Shown here: positions 1 to 5,277 of the stretch, one piece after another
Numbering within the stretch: the stretch's first letter is position 1
Layout: the number at the start of each line of letters is the position of its first letter
Source of the DNA: HK-STAS-PATE-2 sp035906575
GTDB taxonomy: Bacteria; Patescibacteriota; Patescibacteriia; 2-12-FULL-60-25
DNA: 5,277 bases
Reading direction: 5' to 3'
Assembly (NCBI GenBank): GCA_035906575.1
Contig: JAMIEW010000024.1
Span: forward strand, 1-5,277
Program-made: the position numbers and the translations under genes
Notes under the pieces: model-generated
Seen by the model: the letters and a program-made list of their open reading frames with translations, nothing else
Told to the model about the DNA's origin: nothing
The model's database searches: none

Positions 1-518
1 ATGATCTGCAAAATACGATCATTTGGGATCGTGATGATGGTGTCGACGTTTGCCGCAAGTTTGTCGTAGGACTGGTCAGCGATGGTGCGACGTTGAGCGC
101 CTTCAAAAGCGAATGGCTTGGTCACAACGGCAACCGTAAGTGCGCCCATCTCTTTTGCGACCTGCGCGATATATGGACTTGCCCCCGAACCCGTACCACC
201 ACCAAGACCACACGTAATAAAAACCATGTCCGCGCCTTTGAGGGCTTCGCGAATTTCATTTTGGCTTTCTTCGGCGGCTTTGAAACCCATTTCTGGGTCC
301 ATACCGGCACCGAGACCGCGTGTAACCGTTTTACCAATGTGAATTTTGTGCTGGGCCTGCGAATGATGCAATGCCTGCACATCGGTATTCATCGCAATAA
401 ATTCAACGCCGCGGATTTTGGACGCGACCATGCGGTTAATCGAAGAACCGCCGGAACCTCCGACGCCAACGACTTTGATCTTGGCAAAGGTTTCAATTTC
501 AGGTTTGACTTCGGCCAT
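1..518 (-). CDS. ftsZ: Cell division GTPase FtsZ, N-terminal part (cut by window edge)
   Basis: FtsZ is the tubulin-like GTPase that polymerises into the cytokinetic ring. The 172 residues present cover most of the GTP-binding domain. Visible motifs are the first nucleotide loop VVGVGGSGGSSINRM (16-30), AMNTDVQAL (42-50) and the tubulin signature GLGGGTGSGASP (104-115), followed by TKPFAFEG (133-140) and the T5-like region ending in PNDRILQI (165-172). The signature reads GGGTGSG instead of the commoner GGGTGTG, a conservative change. The T7 loop, C-terminal domain and FtsA-binding tail lie beyond the left edge. The ATG at 518 is chosen because an in-frame TGA lies only 12 bases upstream of it and translation from it immediately gives the typical short FtsZ N-terminus. 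No clear Shine-Dalgarno sequence precedes it. It lies downstream of ftsA, the classic order, but is separated from it by 132 bases. Identification is secure. Confidence 0.97.
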   Translation of the reverse strand, partial: MAEVKPEIETFAKIKVVGVGGSGGSSINRMVASKIRGVEFIAMNTDVQALHHSQAQHKIHIGKTVTRGLGAGMDPEMGFKAAEESQNEIREALKGADMVFITCGLGGGTGSGASPYIAQVAKEMGALTVAVVTKPFAFEGAQRRTIADQSYDKLAANVDTIITIPNDRILQI

Positions 519-582
519 AGGTTGAGTACATCAGAGGTTCAAAAATGTTGATAACTGAGAGAAAAAACCGTTCCTGCCATTT

Positions 583-611
583 ACGTTACGCATCGGGTTG
601 AAGCGGGTCAA
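583..611 (-). promoter_or_regulatory. Candidate sigma-70 type promoter in the ftsA-ftsZ gap
   Basis: On the minus strand TTGACC (606-611, five of six matches to TTGACA) is followed after a 17-base spacer by TAACGT (583-588), which keeps the T, A and final T of TATAAT. Transcription would start near 576 and give a leader of roughly 55-60 bases to the ftsZ ATG at 518. This is the only sizeable gap in the operon, so a separate ftsZ promoter is sensible. The -10 match is weak, and chance matches of this quality are common. Confidence 0.3.
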
Positions 612-650
612 GCGGATACCGTCAAGGGCATGCCCCCAAGGCCCCAAACC

Positions 651-1910
651 CTATGGAATGAAGGATTTAAAGATCTTTTTAAGGGGTCCGCCGACACGCT
701 TGAGCAATTGGTCCCCGCTGGCGACCGCGCTTGAACGAATACCTTGAGCACCACGCTCATCTTCATAGCCCCATTGCAAGAGCCCGATCACGGTCGCATA
801 GGCTGGATCTTTGGCGATTTCAATTAATGGCGTTTGGATCGATGACCCAGGCGCGACAACAGCCGGTAAACGCAAAACGCGACGAGCAACATCAACAATG
901 CCACGCGTCTTAGCGCCACCGCCGGTAATCACGACGCCAGCCGAAAGCATGCCTGAGCGGCCGATCTTTTGTAGCTCTTCTTCGATCTTTTCAAAAATCT
1001 CTTCAAGACGCGCCACACCAATATCTGAAATATAACGCGGATAAGCAAATTCTGATTCAGGTGCGCCCAAAGCCTGCAAGTCAACCGCTTCAGTATTGGA
1101 CATATTTTCTGAAACACCATGGACAAAATGCCACTTGCATTGTTCGGCAACTTCGAGTGACGTCTGCAATCCGAGTGCAATATCGCGAGTGACGTGGTCT
1201 GAACCGATTGGCAAAATAACAGCGTGCAACAAGTCCCCGTCCTCAAAAACGGCTAGGGAAGTGGTGGTTGCGCCGATATTGACCAAGGCTGAGCCTAGAT
1301 CGCGCTGGCGGGGTGTTAAATACGCCTCCGCGGTCGCGAGTGGCGAAAAGACCAAACCCGTCACATCGACATTGGTGCGCATGACGGACTGGGTAATATT
1401 GCGCACATGACCTACCAAACCTTGAATGACACAAACCTCAGCCTCAAGTCGCGCGCCTTGCATCCCAACTGGGTCTTTAATGGATTGCTGGCCGTCGATA
1501 GAAAAACGCTGTGGCAAACGATGCAAAACCTCGTAGTTCGCCGAATGTGAACTTTGTGCGGCATGTTCTAAAACGCGGCGATAGTCTTCTTCGCGAATAC
1601 CGTCTGGATTTGAAATACCAACGACGCCCTTGGTTGGCTTTACTTGAATCTGTGAACCACCGACACCAACATAGACTTCAGTGACCGGCACACCGATGCT
1701 GCGCTCTACGCGATCAAGCACGGCAGAGACAGCACTCGTCACGTCATCAAGTGATTGAACAGCACCTCTTGAAATACCGATAGATTGAACTTCATCAGCT
1801 CCGATCATCGACAAAACTTCTCGACGATCCGAACCCACCGTCACTTGCCCAACGGCGAGACGGATGGCGGAGCTGCCAAGATCAATTGCGGCGATAAAGC
1901 GGTCTCTCAT
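651..1910 (-). CDS. ftsA: Cell division protein FtsA (actin-like membrane anchor of FtsZ)
   Basis: FtsA is an actin-family ATP-binding protein that tethers FtsZ filaments to the cytoplasmic membrane and recruits later division proteins. At 419 residues it has normal family length. The phosphate-1 loop is AIDLGSSAIRLAVGQV (8-23). The FtsA-specific SHS2/1C region spans about 85-165, the phosphate-2 loop is LVNIGATTTSLAVFEDG (209-225), PIGSDHVTRDIALGL (234-248) follows, and the adenosine-binding loop is GVVITGGGAKTRGI (325-338). The last residues, about 402-417 (LLKRVGGPLKKIFKSF), alternate basic and hydrophobic side chains and form the expected membrane-targeting amphipathic helix. One oddity is that the aspartate usual at the start of the phosphate-2 loop is Asn211. 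The ATG overlaps the dgkA stop by four bases (ATGA), implying translational coupling; no Shine-Dalgarno sequence is evident. ftsZ follows after 132 bases. Confidence 0.96.
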   Translation of the reverse strand: MRDRFIAAIDLGSSAIRLAVGQVTVGSDRREVLSMIGADEVQSIGISRGAVQSLDDVTSAVSAVLDRVERSIGVPVTEVYVGVGGSQIQVKPTKGVVGISNPDGIREEDYRRVLEHAAQSSHSANYEVLHRLPQRFSIDGQQSIKDPVGMQGARLEAEVCVIQGLVGHVRNITQSVMRTNVDVTGLVFSPLATAEAYLTPRQRDLGSALVNIGATTTSLAVFEDGDLLHAVILPIGSDHVTRDIALGLQTSLEVAEQCKWHFVHGVSENMSNTEAVDLQALGAPESEFAYPRYISDIGVARLEEIFEKIEEELQKIGRSGMLSAGVVITGGGAKTRGIVDVARRVLRLPAVVAPGSSIQTPLIEIAKDPAYATVIGLLQWGYEDERGAQGIRSSAVASGDQLLKRVGGPLKKIFKSFIP

Positions 1911-2278
1911 AGGGAAAATACGACATCAATAACCCGTGGGCCGGCGATAACAATGCCGACACAAAGGGCAAAAACCGAGGCAAGAAGCACTGAGGCAGCC
2001 ATTAAATCCTTCGCTTCGCCCGCATACTCGTGTAAGCGCGGTTTCGCGAGATCTACCAACCGTTCTAAGCTACTGTTGGCCAATTCTAGCACGAGCACGA
2101 GTACCGTCACAAGCAAGAGCGCAAAACGTTCCCAAAGCGCAAAAGGCAGAGCAAAAACCAAGAAAAAAACAACGACGGCCGCTAGGCTGTGGATACGAAA
2201 ATTGCGTTCGGTTTTAAATGCCGTCGCCAGCCCCTTAAAGGCATTGTTAAAACTTCGCCAAAGACTGCGTCCGTTCAT
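1907..2278 (-). CDS. dgkA: DgkA-family membrane lipid kinase (diacylglycerol or undecaprenol kinase)
   Basis: This is a small integral-membrane kinase that phosphorylates a lipid alcohol with ATP. The family includes E. coli diacylglycerol kinase and Gram-positive undecaprenol kinase, which feeds the peptidoglycan lipid carrier pool. The 123 residues match the family length (about 120). Three hydrophobic segments are seen at about 32-49, 52-68 and 92-113. The key residues line up with the E. coli enzyme at a constant offset of four: Glu24 in the N-terminal ERNFR stretch, then Glu65, Asn68 and Glu72 in ELANSSLERLVDL, and Lys90-Asp91 in GEAKDLMAASVLL. All expected catalytic and metal-binding positions are therefore present. 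The substrate cannot be decided from sequence; the division-gene context favours undecaprenol, by inference. It overlaps ybeY upstream and ftsA downstream by four bases each. The ATG at 2278 has an SD-like AGAGAGG upstream. Confidence 0.93.
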   Translation of the reverse strand: MNGRSLWRSFNNAFKGLATAFKTERNFRIHSLAAVVVFFLVFALPFALWERFALLLVTVLVLVLELANSSLERLVDLAKPRLHEYAGEAKDLMAASVLLASVFALCVGIVIAGPRVIDVVFSL

Positions 2279-2712
2279 ACTGACATGATCCTCTCTAGGA
2301 GACCTTCTTGCAAGCGAAACATCACCATCTCTTCATCTTCGGTGGCATGGTCATAGCCCTTCAGGTGCAATACCCCATGAATCATCAGCCGGAGCAGCTC
2401 TTCGCGCGTAGAAAGCGCACGGCGCTTGGCTTCTTTGGCGGCATACGAAGGACAAATCACAATATCACCAAGCTCAAATTCACCCGGAGCCTGCATGTTA
2501 GGATCAGCGTTAAACGAGAGCACGTCGGTTGGTTTATTTTTTTTGCGATACTGTTTGTTTAGCGCCTGAATACGCAACGGCGTCACAAACGAAAGACTGA
2601 CCGAGGTCGGTTTGCGAATCTTAAGGGCTTTGGATAATGCCTGAGCGGCAGCCTCGATATCGCGAGGCTTGAGAACGCTTGGCAAAGCCGTAACGAGAAC
2701 GAATTCGATCAT
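2275..2712 (-). CDS. ybeY: Endoribonuclease YbeY (rRNA maturation, metal-dependent)
   Basis: YbeY is a single-strand-specific metallo-endoribonuclease acting in the cytoplasm on 16S rRNA 3' end maturation and ribosome quality control. The 145 residues match the usual length of about 150. The diagnostic zinc motif HGVLHLKGYDH (112-122) supplies His112, His116 and His122. The second family signature, YRKKNKPTDVLSF (55-67), holds the conserved Arg56, and LGDIVICPSYAAKEA (81-95) plus the C-terminal MFRLQEGLLERI (131-142) are also typical. Nothing essential is missing. The start ATG at 2712 overlaps the stop of the upstream 461-residue gene by four bases, and its own stop overlaps dgkA by four bases, so translation is probably coupled through the whole block. 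ybeY next to dgkA is a widely conserved neighbourhood. The gene carries no visible Shine-Dalgarno sequence. Confidence 0.96.
   Translation of the reverse strand: MIEFVLVTALPSVLKPRDIEAAAQALSKALKIRKPTSVSLSFVTPLRIQALNKQYRKKNKPTDVLSFNADPNMQAPGEFELGDIVICPSYAAKEAKRRALSTREELLRLMIHGVLHLKGYDHATEDEEMVMFRLQEGLLERIMSV
2290..2296 (-). promoter_or_regulatory. Possible Shine-Dalgarno sequence of dgkA
   Basis: The minus strand reads AGAGAGG here, inside the end of ybeY, 11 bases before the dgkA ATG at 2278. The spacing is longer than the usual 5-9 bases. It is the only start in the window with a purine-rich motif resembling GGAGG; the others show none. Confidence 0.35.
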
Positions 2713-4094
2713 GAAGAGGTCGTTGTGACAGTCGGAATAATGAGCGGCTCGGTCGTGGTCGGCACCGAAACCGTAGATGTCGTTACCATATCGGTCGAAG
2801 ACGTCGCACCAACAACATCCCCAGGACCATTCAATAAAGATTCTTCTGGCGACACAGGCTGCAATGGCGCCCCGTCAAGCTCAAGCGAATTCAACATCAT
2901 TTCGTAGAACGTTCGATAATTGATATAGGGTTTTGTCCCTGGGTCGTATTTGAACGAGAAGACGCTCTCTCCCCAACTGAATACCGCCTCAAGACGATCT
3001 GGACTCAGAATACCTTCTAGGCCTTGCTTGGTTTTGAGTGAACGAAGCATTGCAGCCGTTGTCGTTGTATGTCGAGCGACGTACCAGTCTTGCGCTGAGA
3101 GTTTTTGCGGATTAGGCAAAACTTCGATAACAAACCTCTCGCCTTGACCCGTCACAAGACTCGCTTTTTGACCGTCAGCGATATCAAGCGAACTCGTCCA
3201 TGCAGACGGTGCATAGAGCGACCATCCAAGTGAACCGCTGAAGGCTTTTATAAGGGTTGTATCCAAGATACGTACCGGTGCTTGAGCGGCAGGATTGTAA
3301 AGATGAAAGACCTCATTGCCATCCAAAAAACCGTCGCGATCTGAATCAGGGTTGCGCGGATCTGTCGCAAATACAATTTCTTCACTATCTGAAAGACCAT
3401 CAGAATCAGAGTCGAGCCCACCCGGTGGCAATGTTGGAGCGCTAGCCACCAATGTCGCAAGCGTTGCCGCAACCTCAGTAGACGCCGGCGAAACACCGCC
3501 TTCGTTTATCGCCAAAACACGGTAGCGATAATTCAAACCCGCCGTCACACTCACGTCCAAAAAGGATCGGCTATTTGCCGGCAAGTTTGTGAGAATGGAA
3601 AATTGTCCATCCGTACCGGCGCGCTCAAGACGAAAACCCGTTTCGTCATTCGTTGTATCGTTCCATGACAAGGCGACCGACTGAGTACCGCTCGCAACAC
3701 TTGCCGCGAGCCCCGTTGGCGCAATAGGTGGACTTTTTATCGGCTCAGTCACAATAGGTGGCGGCGTGACGACCGGTGTTTTGTCGCCAAATAATACCTC
3801 GCGATTTATGTAAGCAAAACCTCCACCAATTAATAACAGCACAAAACCCGCCAAAGCCACATAAGGCCAAGGCGATGGGCGCTCTTCTGCCATTGGTACG
3901 AGAGCTTGTTTTGGTTTTGGCGGTGGCGGTGGCACGACGGTTACAGCCGCGGGCGTAGCCTTAGCGTCCATATCGCGCGCGTCCATCTTCAAAGCCACGC
4001 CATAGTATTTCTCTGGCATCACCACGATCTCGGGAGATCGCTTGGGCGATTGTGGCGCATCTGTTGGCGCCTGTGTGGCTTCAAAGGGATTCAT
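2709..4094 (-). CDS. Single-pass membrane protein with fibronectin III-like, TSP3 and PsbP-like regions
   Basis: A 461-residue mosaic surface protein of unknown specific role. The N-terminal ~75 residues are hydrophilic and proline-rich, with a run of five prolines at 55-59. One transmembrane helix lies at about 77-96. A fibronectin type III-like domain covers about 124-214 (APTGLAASVASG, ALSWNDTTNDETGFRLERAG, YRYRVLAINEGG). Two TSP3/EF-hand-like loops follow: DSDSDGLSDSEE (228-239) and DSDRDGFLDGNE (250-261), with Asp at loop positions 1, 3, 5 and 9 and Glu at 12. Residues ~273-412 form a globular region whose GWSLYAPSAW (290-299) resembles the start of PsbP/Mog1-like domains; this is an inference. 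The last ~45 residues are Ser/Thr/Val-rich and lack an obvious sorting motif. No cleavable signal peptide is seen, so the topology is probably N-terminus in, domains outside. It starts three bases after the upstream gene and overlaps ybeY by four. Confidence 0.85.
   Translation of the reverse strand: MNPFEATQAPTDAPQSPKRSPEIVVMPEKYYGVALKMDARDMDAKATPAAVTVVPPPPPKPKQALVPMAEERPSPWPYVALAGFVLLLIGGGFAYINREVLFGDKTPVVTPPPIVTEPIKSPPIAPTGLAASVASGTQSVALSWNDTTNDETGFRLERAGTDGQFSILTNLPANSRSFLDVSVTAGLNYRYRVLAINEGGVSPASTEVAATLATLVASAPTLPPGGLDSDSDGLSDSEEIVFATDPRNPDSDRDGFLDGNEVFHLYNPAAQAPVRILDTTLIKAFSGSLGWSLYAPSAWTSSLDIADGQKASLVTGQGERFVIEVLPNPQKLSAQDWYVARHTTTTAAMLRSLKTKQGLEGILSPDRLEAVFSWGESVFSFKYDPGTKPYINYRTFYEMMLNSLELDGAPLQPVSPEESLLNGPGDVVGATSSTDMVTTSTVSVPTTTEPLIIPTVTTTSS
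3312..3413 (-). repeat. Two TSP3-like calcium-binding repeats in the 461-residue protein
   Basis: Two DxDxDGxxDxxE loops, 22 residues apart (residues 228-239 and 250-261), are joined by an IVFATDPRNP linker of the kind that separates TSP3 units. Acidic residues occupy every expected calcium-ligand position, so both should be competent to bind calcium. Confidence 0.8.
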
Positions 4095-4097
4095 ACG

Positions 4098-4955
4098 TTA
4101 TGGAGTGAGTTTTGGCACTTCGCAACTTGGCGTTGTGCATTTGCCGTCTCCACGGGGGTTATAACCATTTTTGACTTCGGCACCATCTGAGTAACCGTCT
4201 TTATCGGTATCTGCATTTAGTGGGTTCGTCCCATAGATCTTGTTTTCATCACCGTCATTGAGACCGTCACCATCTGAGTCTGGATTATTTGGCTCAAGAC
4301 CAAGCTCAACTTCTTGCTGATCGGTTAAACCGTCTGCGTCTGTGTCAACAGGACTCGTTGTTGAAGGCGATGGGATAACAACTGGGGTCGAGGTCGAAGG
4401 CAATGGGATATTCACATCTGCTGGAGGGACCGTCACCGGCGGCGGCAAGGTCATCCCGTCATTCGGATTTACCTGAGTTGTCGTTGTCACCGGTGTATTC
4501 ACTACCGGAACCTGGGTTGTTGGCGTCTGTGTCGTGGTCGTTGGGGTTGTTGGTATGCTTGGTGTTTGATCATCAGACATGCTGTTCATCAAGGTATAGA
4601 CACCGAACGCTGCACCACCAAGCAAAACGATAATCACAAGCGATAAGAGCGCAACTTTTGCCATCGAAGGCCCTGCCGGTGCCGCAATCGGCGCCATCGA
4701 AGGCATAACGGGCGTGCGCTGCACTGGAGCAGGCGGCGCTGAATCCGCAAACATATCTTCAGGCTCTTGAGCCTTGAGTGGCATGGATTGGATTTCAACA
4801 CGAGGCGCTGCCATGGGTGCTGGTGCCGTCATCGATTCTGGCAAAGGGCGCACTGGCGTTGGCGTTGGTGACGATGGCTCTGGCGCAGCCAAAGACTCTA
4901 ACGCTTCGTCAGAGAGTTCGTCTGGGGCAAATGGGAGGTTATTTGGCGGATTCAT
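4098..4955 (-). CDS. Single-pass membrane protein with three C-terminal TSP3 repeats
   Basis: A 285-residue protein of unknown specific function. Residues 1-98 are acidic then Pro/Ala/Met-rich and of low complexity. A single transmembrane helix lies at about 100-121 (KVALLSLVIIVLLGGAAFGV). A long Thr/Pro/Val-rich, mucin-like linker runs from about 130 to 202. Three TSP3/EF-hand-like repeats follow: DTDADGLTDQQE (204-215), DSDGDGLNDGDE (226-237) and DTDKDGYSDGAE (249-260). The C-terminus is NGYNPRGDGKCTTPSC plus a short tail, with Cys273 and Cys278. With no cleavable signal peptide, the expected topology is N-terminus in the cytoplasm and the calcium-binding rod outside on a flexible stalk. 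The C-terminal end is clearly related to that of the preceding gene, whose stop lies six bases upstream. The ATG at 4955 is the first plausible start after that stop; no Shine-Dalgarno sequence is visible. The 461-residue gene starts three bases after its stop. Confidence 0.87.
   Translation of the reverse strand: MNPPNNLPFAPDELSDEALESLAAPEPSSPTPTPVRPLPESMTAPAPMAAPRVEIQSMPLKAQEPEDMFADSAPPAPVQRTPVMPSMAPIAAPAGPSMAKVALLSLVIIVLLGGAAFGVYTLMNSMSDDQTPSIPTTPTTTTQTPTTQVPVVNTPVTTTTQVNPNDGMTLPPPVTVPPADVNIPLPSTSTPVVIPSPSTTSPVDTDADGLTDQQEVELGLEPNNPDSDGDGLNDGDENKIYGTNPLNADTDKDGYSDGAEVKNGYNPRGDGKCTTPSCEVPKLTP
4170..4346 (-). repeat. Three TSP3-like calcium-binding repeats in the 285-residue protein
   Basis: Three loops with Asp at positions 1, 3, 5 and 9 and Glu at 12 begin at residues 204, 226 and 249, so the spacing is 22-23 residues. 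The linkers carry the LGLEPNNP and YGTNPLNA type turns seen between TSP3 units. The repeats are recognisable in protein but well diverged in DNA, so they do not look freshly duplicated. Confidence 0.85.
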
Positions 4956-4961
4956 AGACGA

Positions 4962-5277
4962 TTATTGGTTGATGACGCAGTTCTTTACCGTGCACTGACC
5001 TGGACCTAATGGATTATACCCGTTTTTGATCTCATCCGCATCAGGGAAGGTATCGCCGTCGGTGTCAGCTTTGCGGGGATCGGTGCCGAAGAAGCGCTCT
5101 TCGCCATCAGGGATGGTGTCGTTGTCGGTATCAATATCAGAAACAGCCTCTGACGGTGCGGTCTCAAGCGCGCTGCTTGTGGTAAAAACTGGATCAATCG
5201 AGGTTGCCTCTGGGCGTGATTCTCTGACCGGTATCGAGGATGGATTTTTTGGATCTGAGCCACTAACAACCTCTTCA
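4962..5277 (-). CDS. TSP3-repeat protein, C-terminal part (cut by window edge)
   Basis: The last 104 residues of an open reading frame that enters from the right edge and stops with TAA at 4962-4964. Counting from the edge, it begins EEVVSGSDPKNPSS (1-14), which looks like the end of a further TSP3 unit lying mostly outside the window. A Ser/Thr/Pro/Glu-rich linker (about 15-46) follows, then two TSP3-like loops, DTDNDTIPDGEE (49-60) and DTDGDTFPDADE (71-82), in which the usual Gly at loop position 6 is Thr. The C-terminus is IKNGYNPLGPGQCTVKNC plus four residues, matching the end of the downstream 285-residue protein including two cysteines with the same spacing. The two are probably paralogues. 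No membrane segment is visible in the part present. It lies six bases upstream of the next gene and is probably co-transcribed. Confidence 0.82.
   Translation of the reverse strand, partial: EEVVSGSDPKNPSSIPVRESRPEATSIDPVFTTSSALETAPSEAVSDIDTDNDTIPDGEERFFGTDPRKADTDGDTFPDADEIKNGYNPLGPGQCTVKNCVINQ
5031..5132 (-). repeat. Two TSP3-like repeats in the edge-cut protein
   Basis: Two loops, DTDNDTIPD and DTDGDTFPD, start 22 residues apart and are joined by RFFGTDPRKA. Acidic calcium ligands are kept, while the glycine at loop position 6 is threonine in both, a shared variant that sets these units apart from those of the two downstream genes. Confidence 0.78.

Noticed and set aside
93..551. A 152-codon plus-strand reading frame
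   Set aside because: It lies opposite ftsZ, whose minus-strand translation shows unmistakable GTPase motifs; the plus-strand product is low in recognisable features and is a shadow.
546..554. TTATCAACA on the minus strand, one base from a DnaA box (TTATCCACA)
   Set aside because: It is a single imperfect copy mismatching at a conserved position, with no cluster of boxes, so it is most likely chance.
626..635. GGGCATGCCC palindrome as an ftsA terminator
   Set aside because: The stem is only five base pairs with no loop and no following T-run on the minus strand; it does not meet the pattern of an intrinsic terminator.
1785..2288. A 167-codon plus-strand reading frame across the start of ftsA and all of dgkA
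   Set aside because: Both minus-strand proteins are clear family members with conserved catalytic residues; the plus-strand product is Ser/Thr/Lys/Arg-rich and looks like antisense noise.
4170..5132. A tandem DNA repeat or CRISPR-like array suggested by recurring GATxxxGACxxxGAT codons
   Set aside because: The periodicity of 22-23 codons is explained by TSP3 protein repeats; units differ in DNA and there are no conserved repeats with unique spacers.
5006..5269. An 87-codon minus-strand frame at the right edge
   Set aside because: It overlaps, in another frame, the TSP3-repeat protein with DxDxD loops; the alternative product has no such pattern.

Overview
The window is a dense, single-direction stretch of bacterial chromosome with every supported gene on the minus strand; read in the direction of transcription it runs from the right edge to the left. 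Three genes for membrane or exported proteins carrying calcium-binding thrombospondin type 3 (TSP3)-like repeats come first. They are followed by ybeY (rRNA-processing endoribonuclease), a dgkA-family lipid kinase gene, ftsA and the 5' part of ftsZ. GC content looks moderate, around half. TGA is used as a real stop in the overlapping gene junctions, so the standard bacterial code (table 11) fits and the UGA-recoded lineages do not.

The combination of compact coupled genes, Pro/Thr-rich single-pass membrane proteins with TSP3 repeats and a PsbP-like C-terminal region, a ybeY-dgkA-ftsA-ftsZ order, and few Shine-Dalgarno sequences suggests a Patescibacteria/Candidate Phyla Radiation genome. This is inference from gene style, not proof; the ybeY-dgkA pairing is also common in Firmicutes.

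Layout from right to left: 5277-4962, the C-terminal end of a TSP3 protein (cut by the edge); 4955-4098, a 285-residue single-pass protein with three TSP3 repeats; 4094-2709, a 461-residue single-pass protein with a fibronectin III-like domain, two TSP3 repeats and a PsbP/Mog1-like C-terminal domain; 2712-2275, ybeY; 2278-1907, dgkA; 1910-651, ftsA; 518-1, ftsZ (N-terminal 172 residues, cut by the edge). Gaps between successive genes are 6 and 3 bases, then three successive 4-base ATGA overlaps. The only sizeable gap (132 bases) lies between ftsA and ftsZ and contains a possible promoter for ftsZ.

Functionally, FtsA anchors FtsZ filaments to the membrane for division, DgkA recycles or phosphorylates a lipid (diacylglycerol or undecaprenol) linked to envelope synthesis, and YbeY matures rRNA. 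The TSP3 proteins probably present calcium-stabilised rods on the outer side of the membrane. Their tight coupling to division genes is the most notable feature, but whether they take part in division cannot be told from sequence alone.
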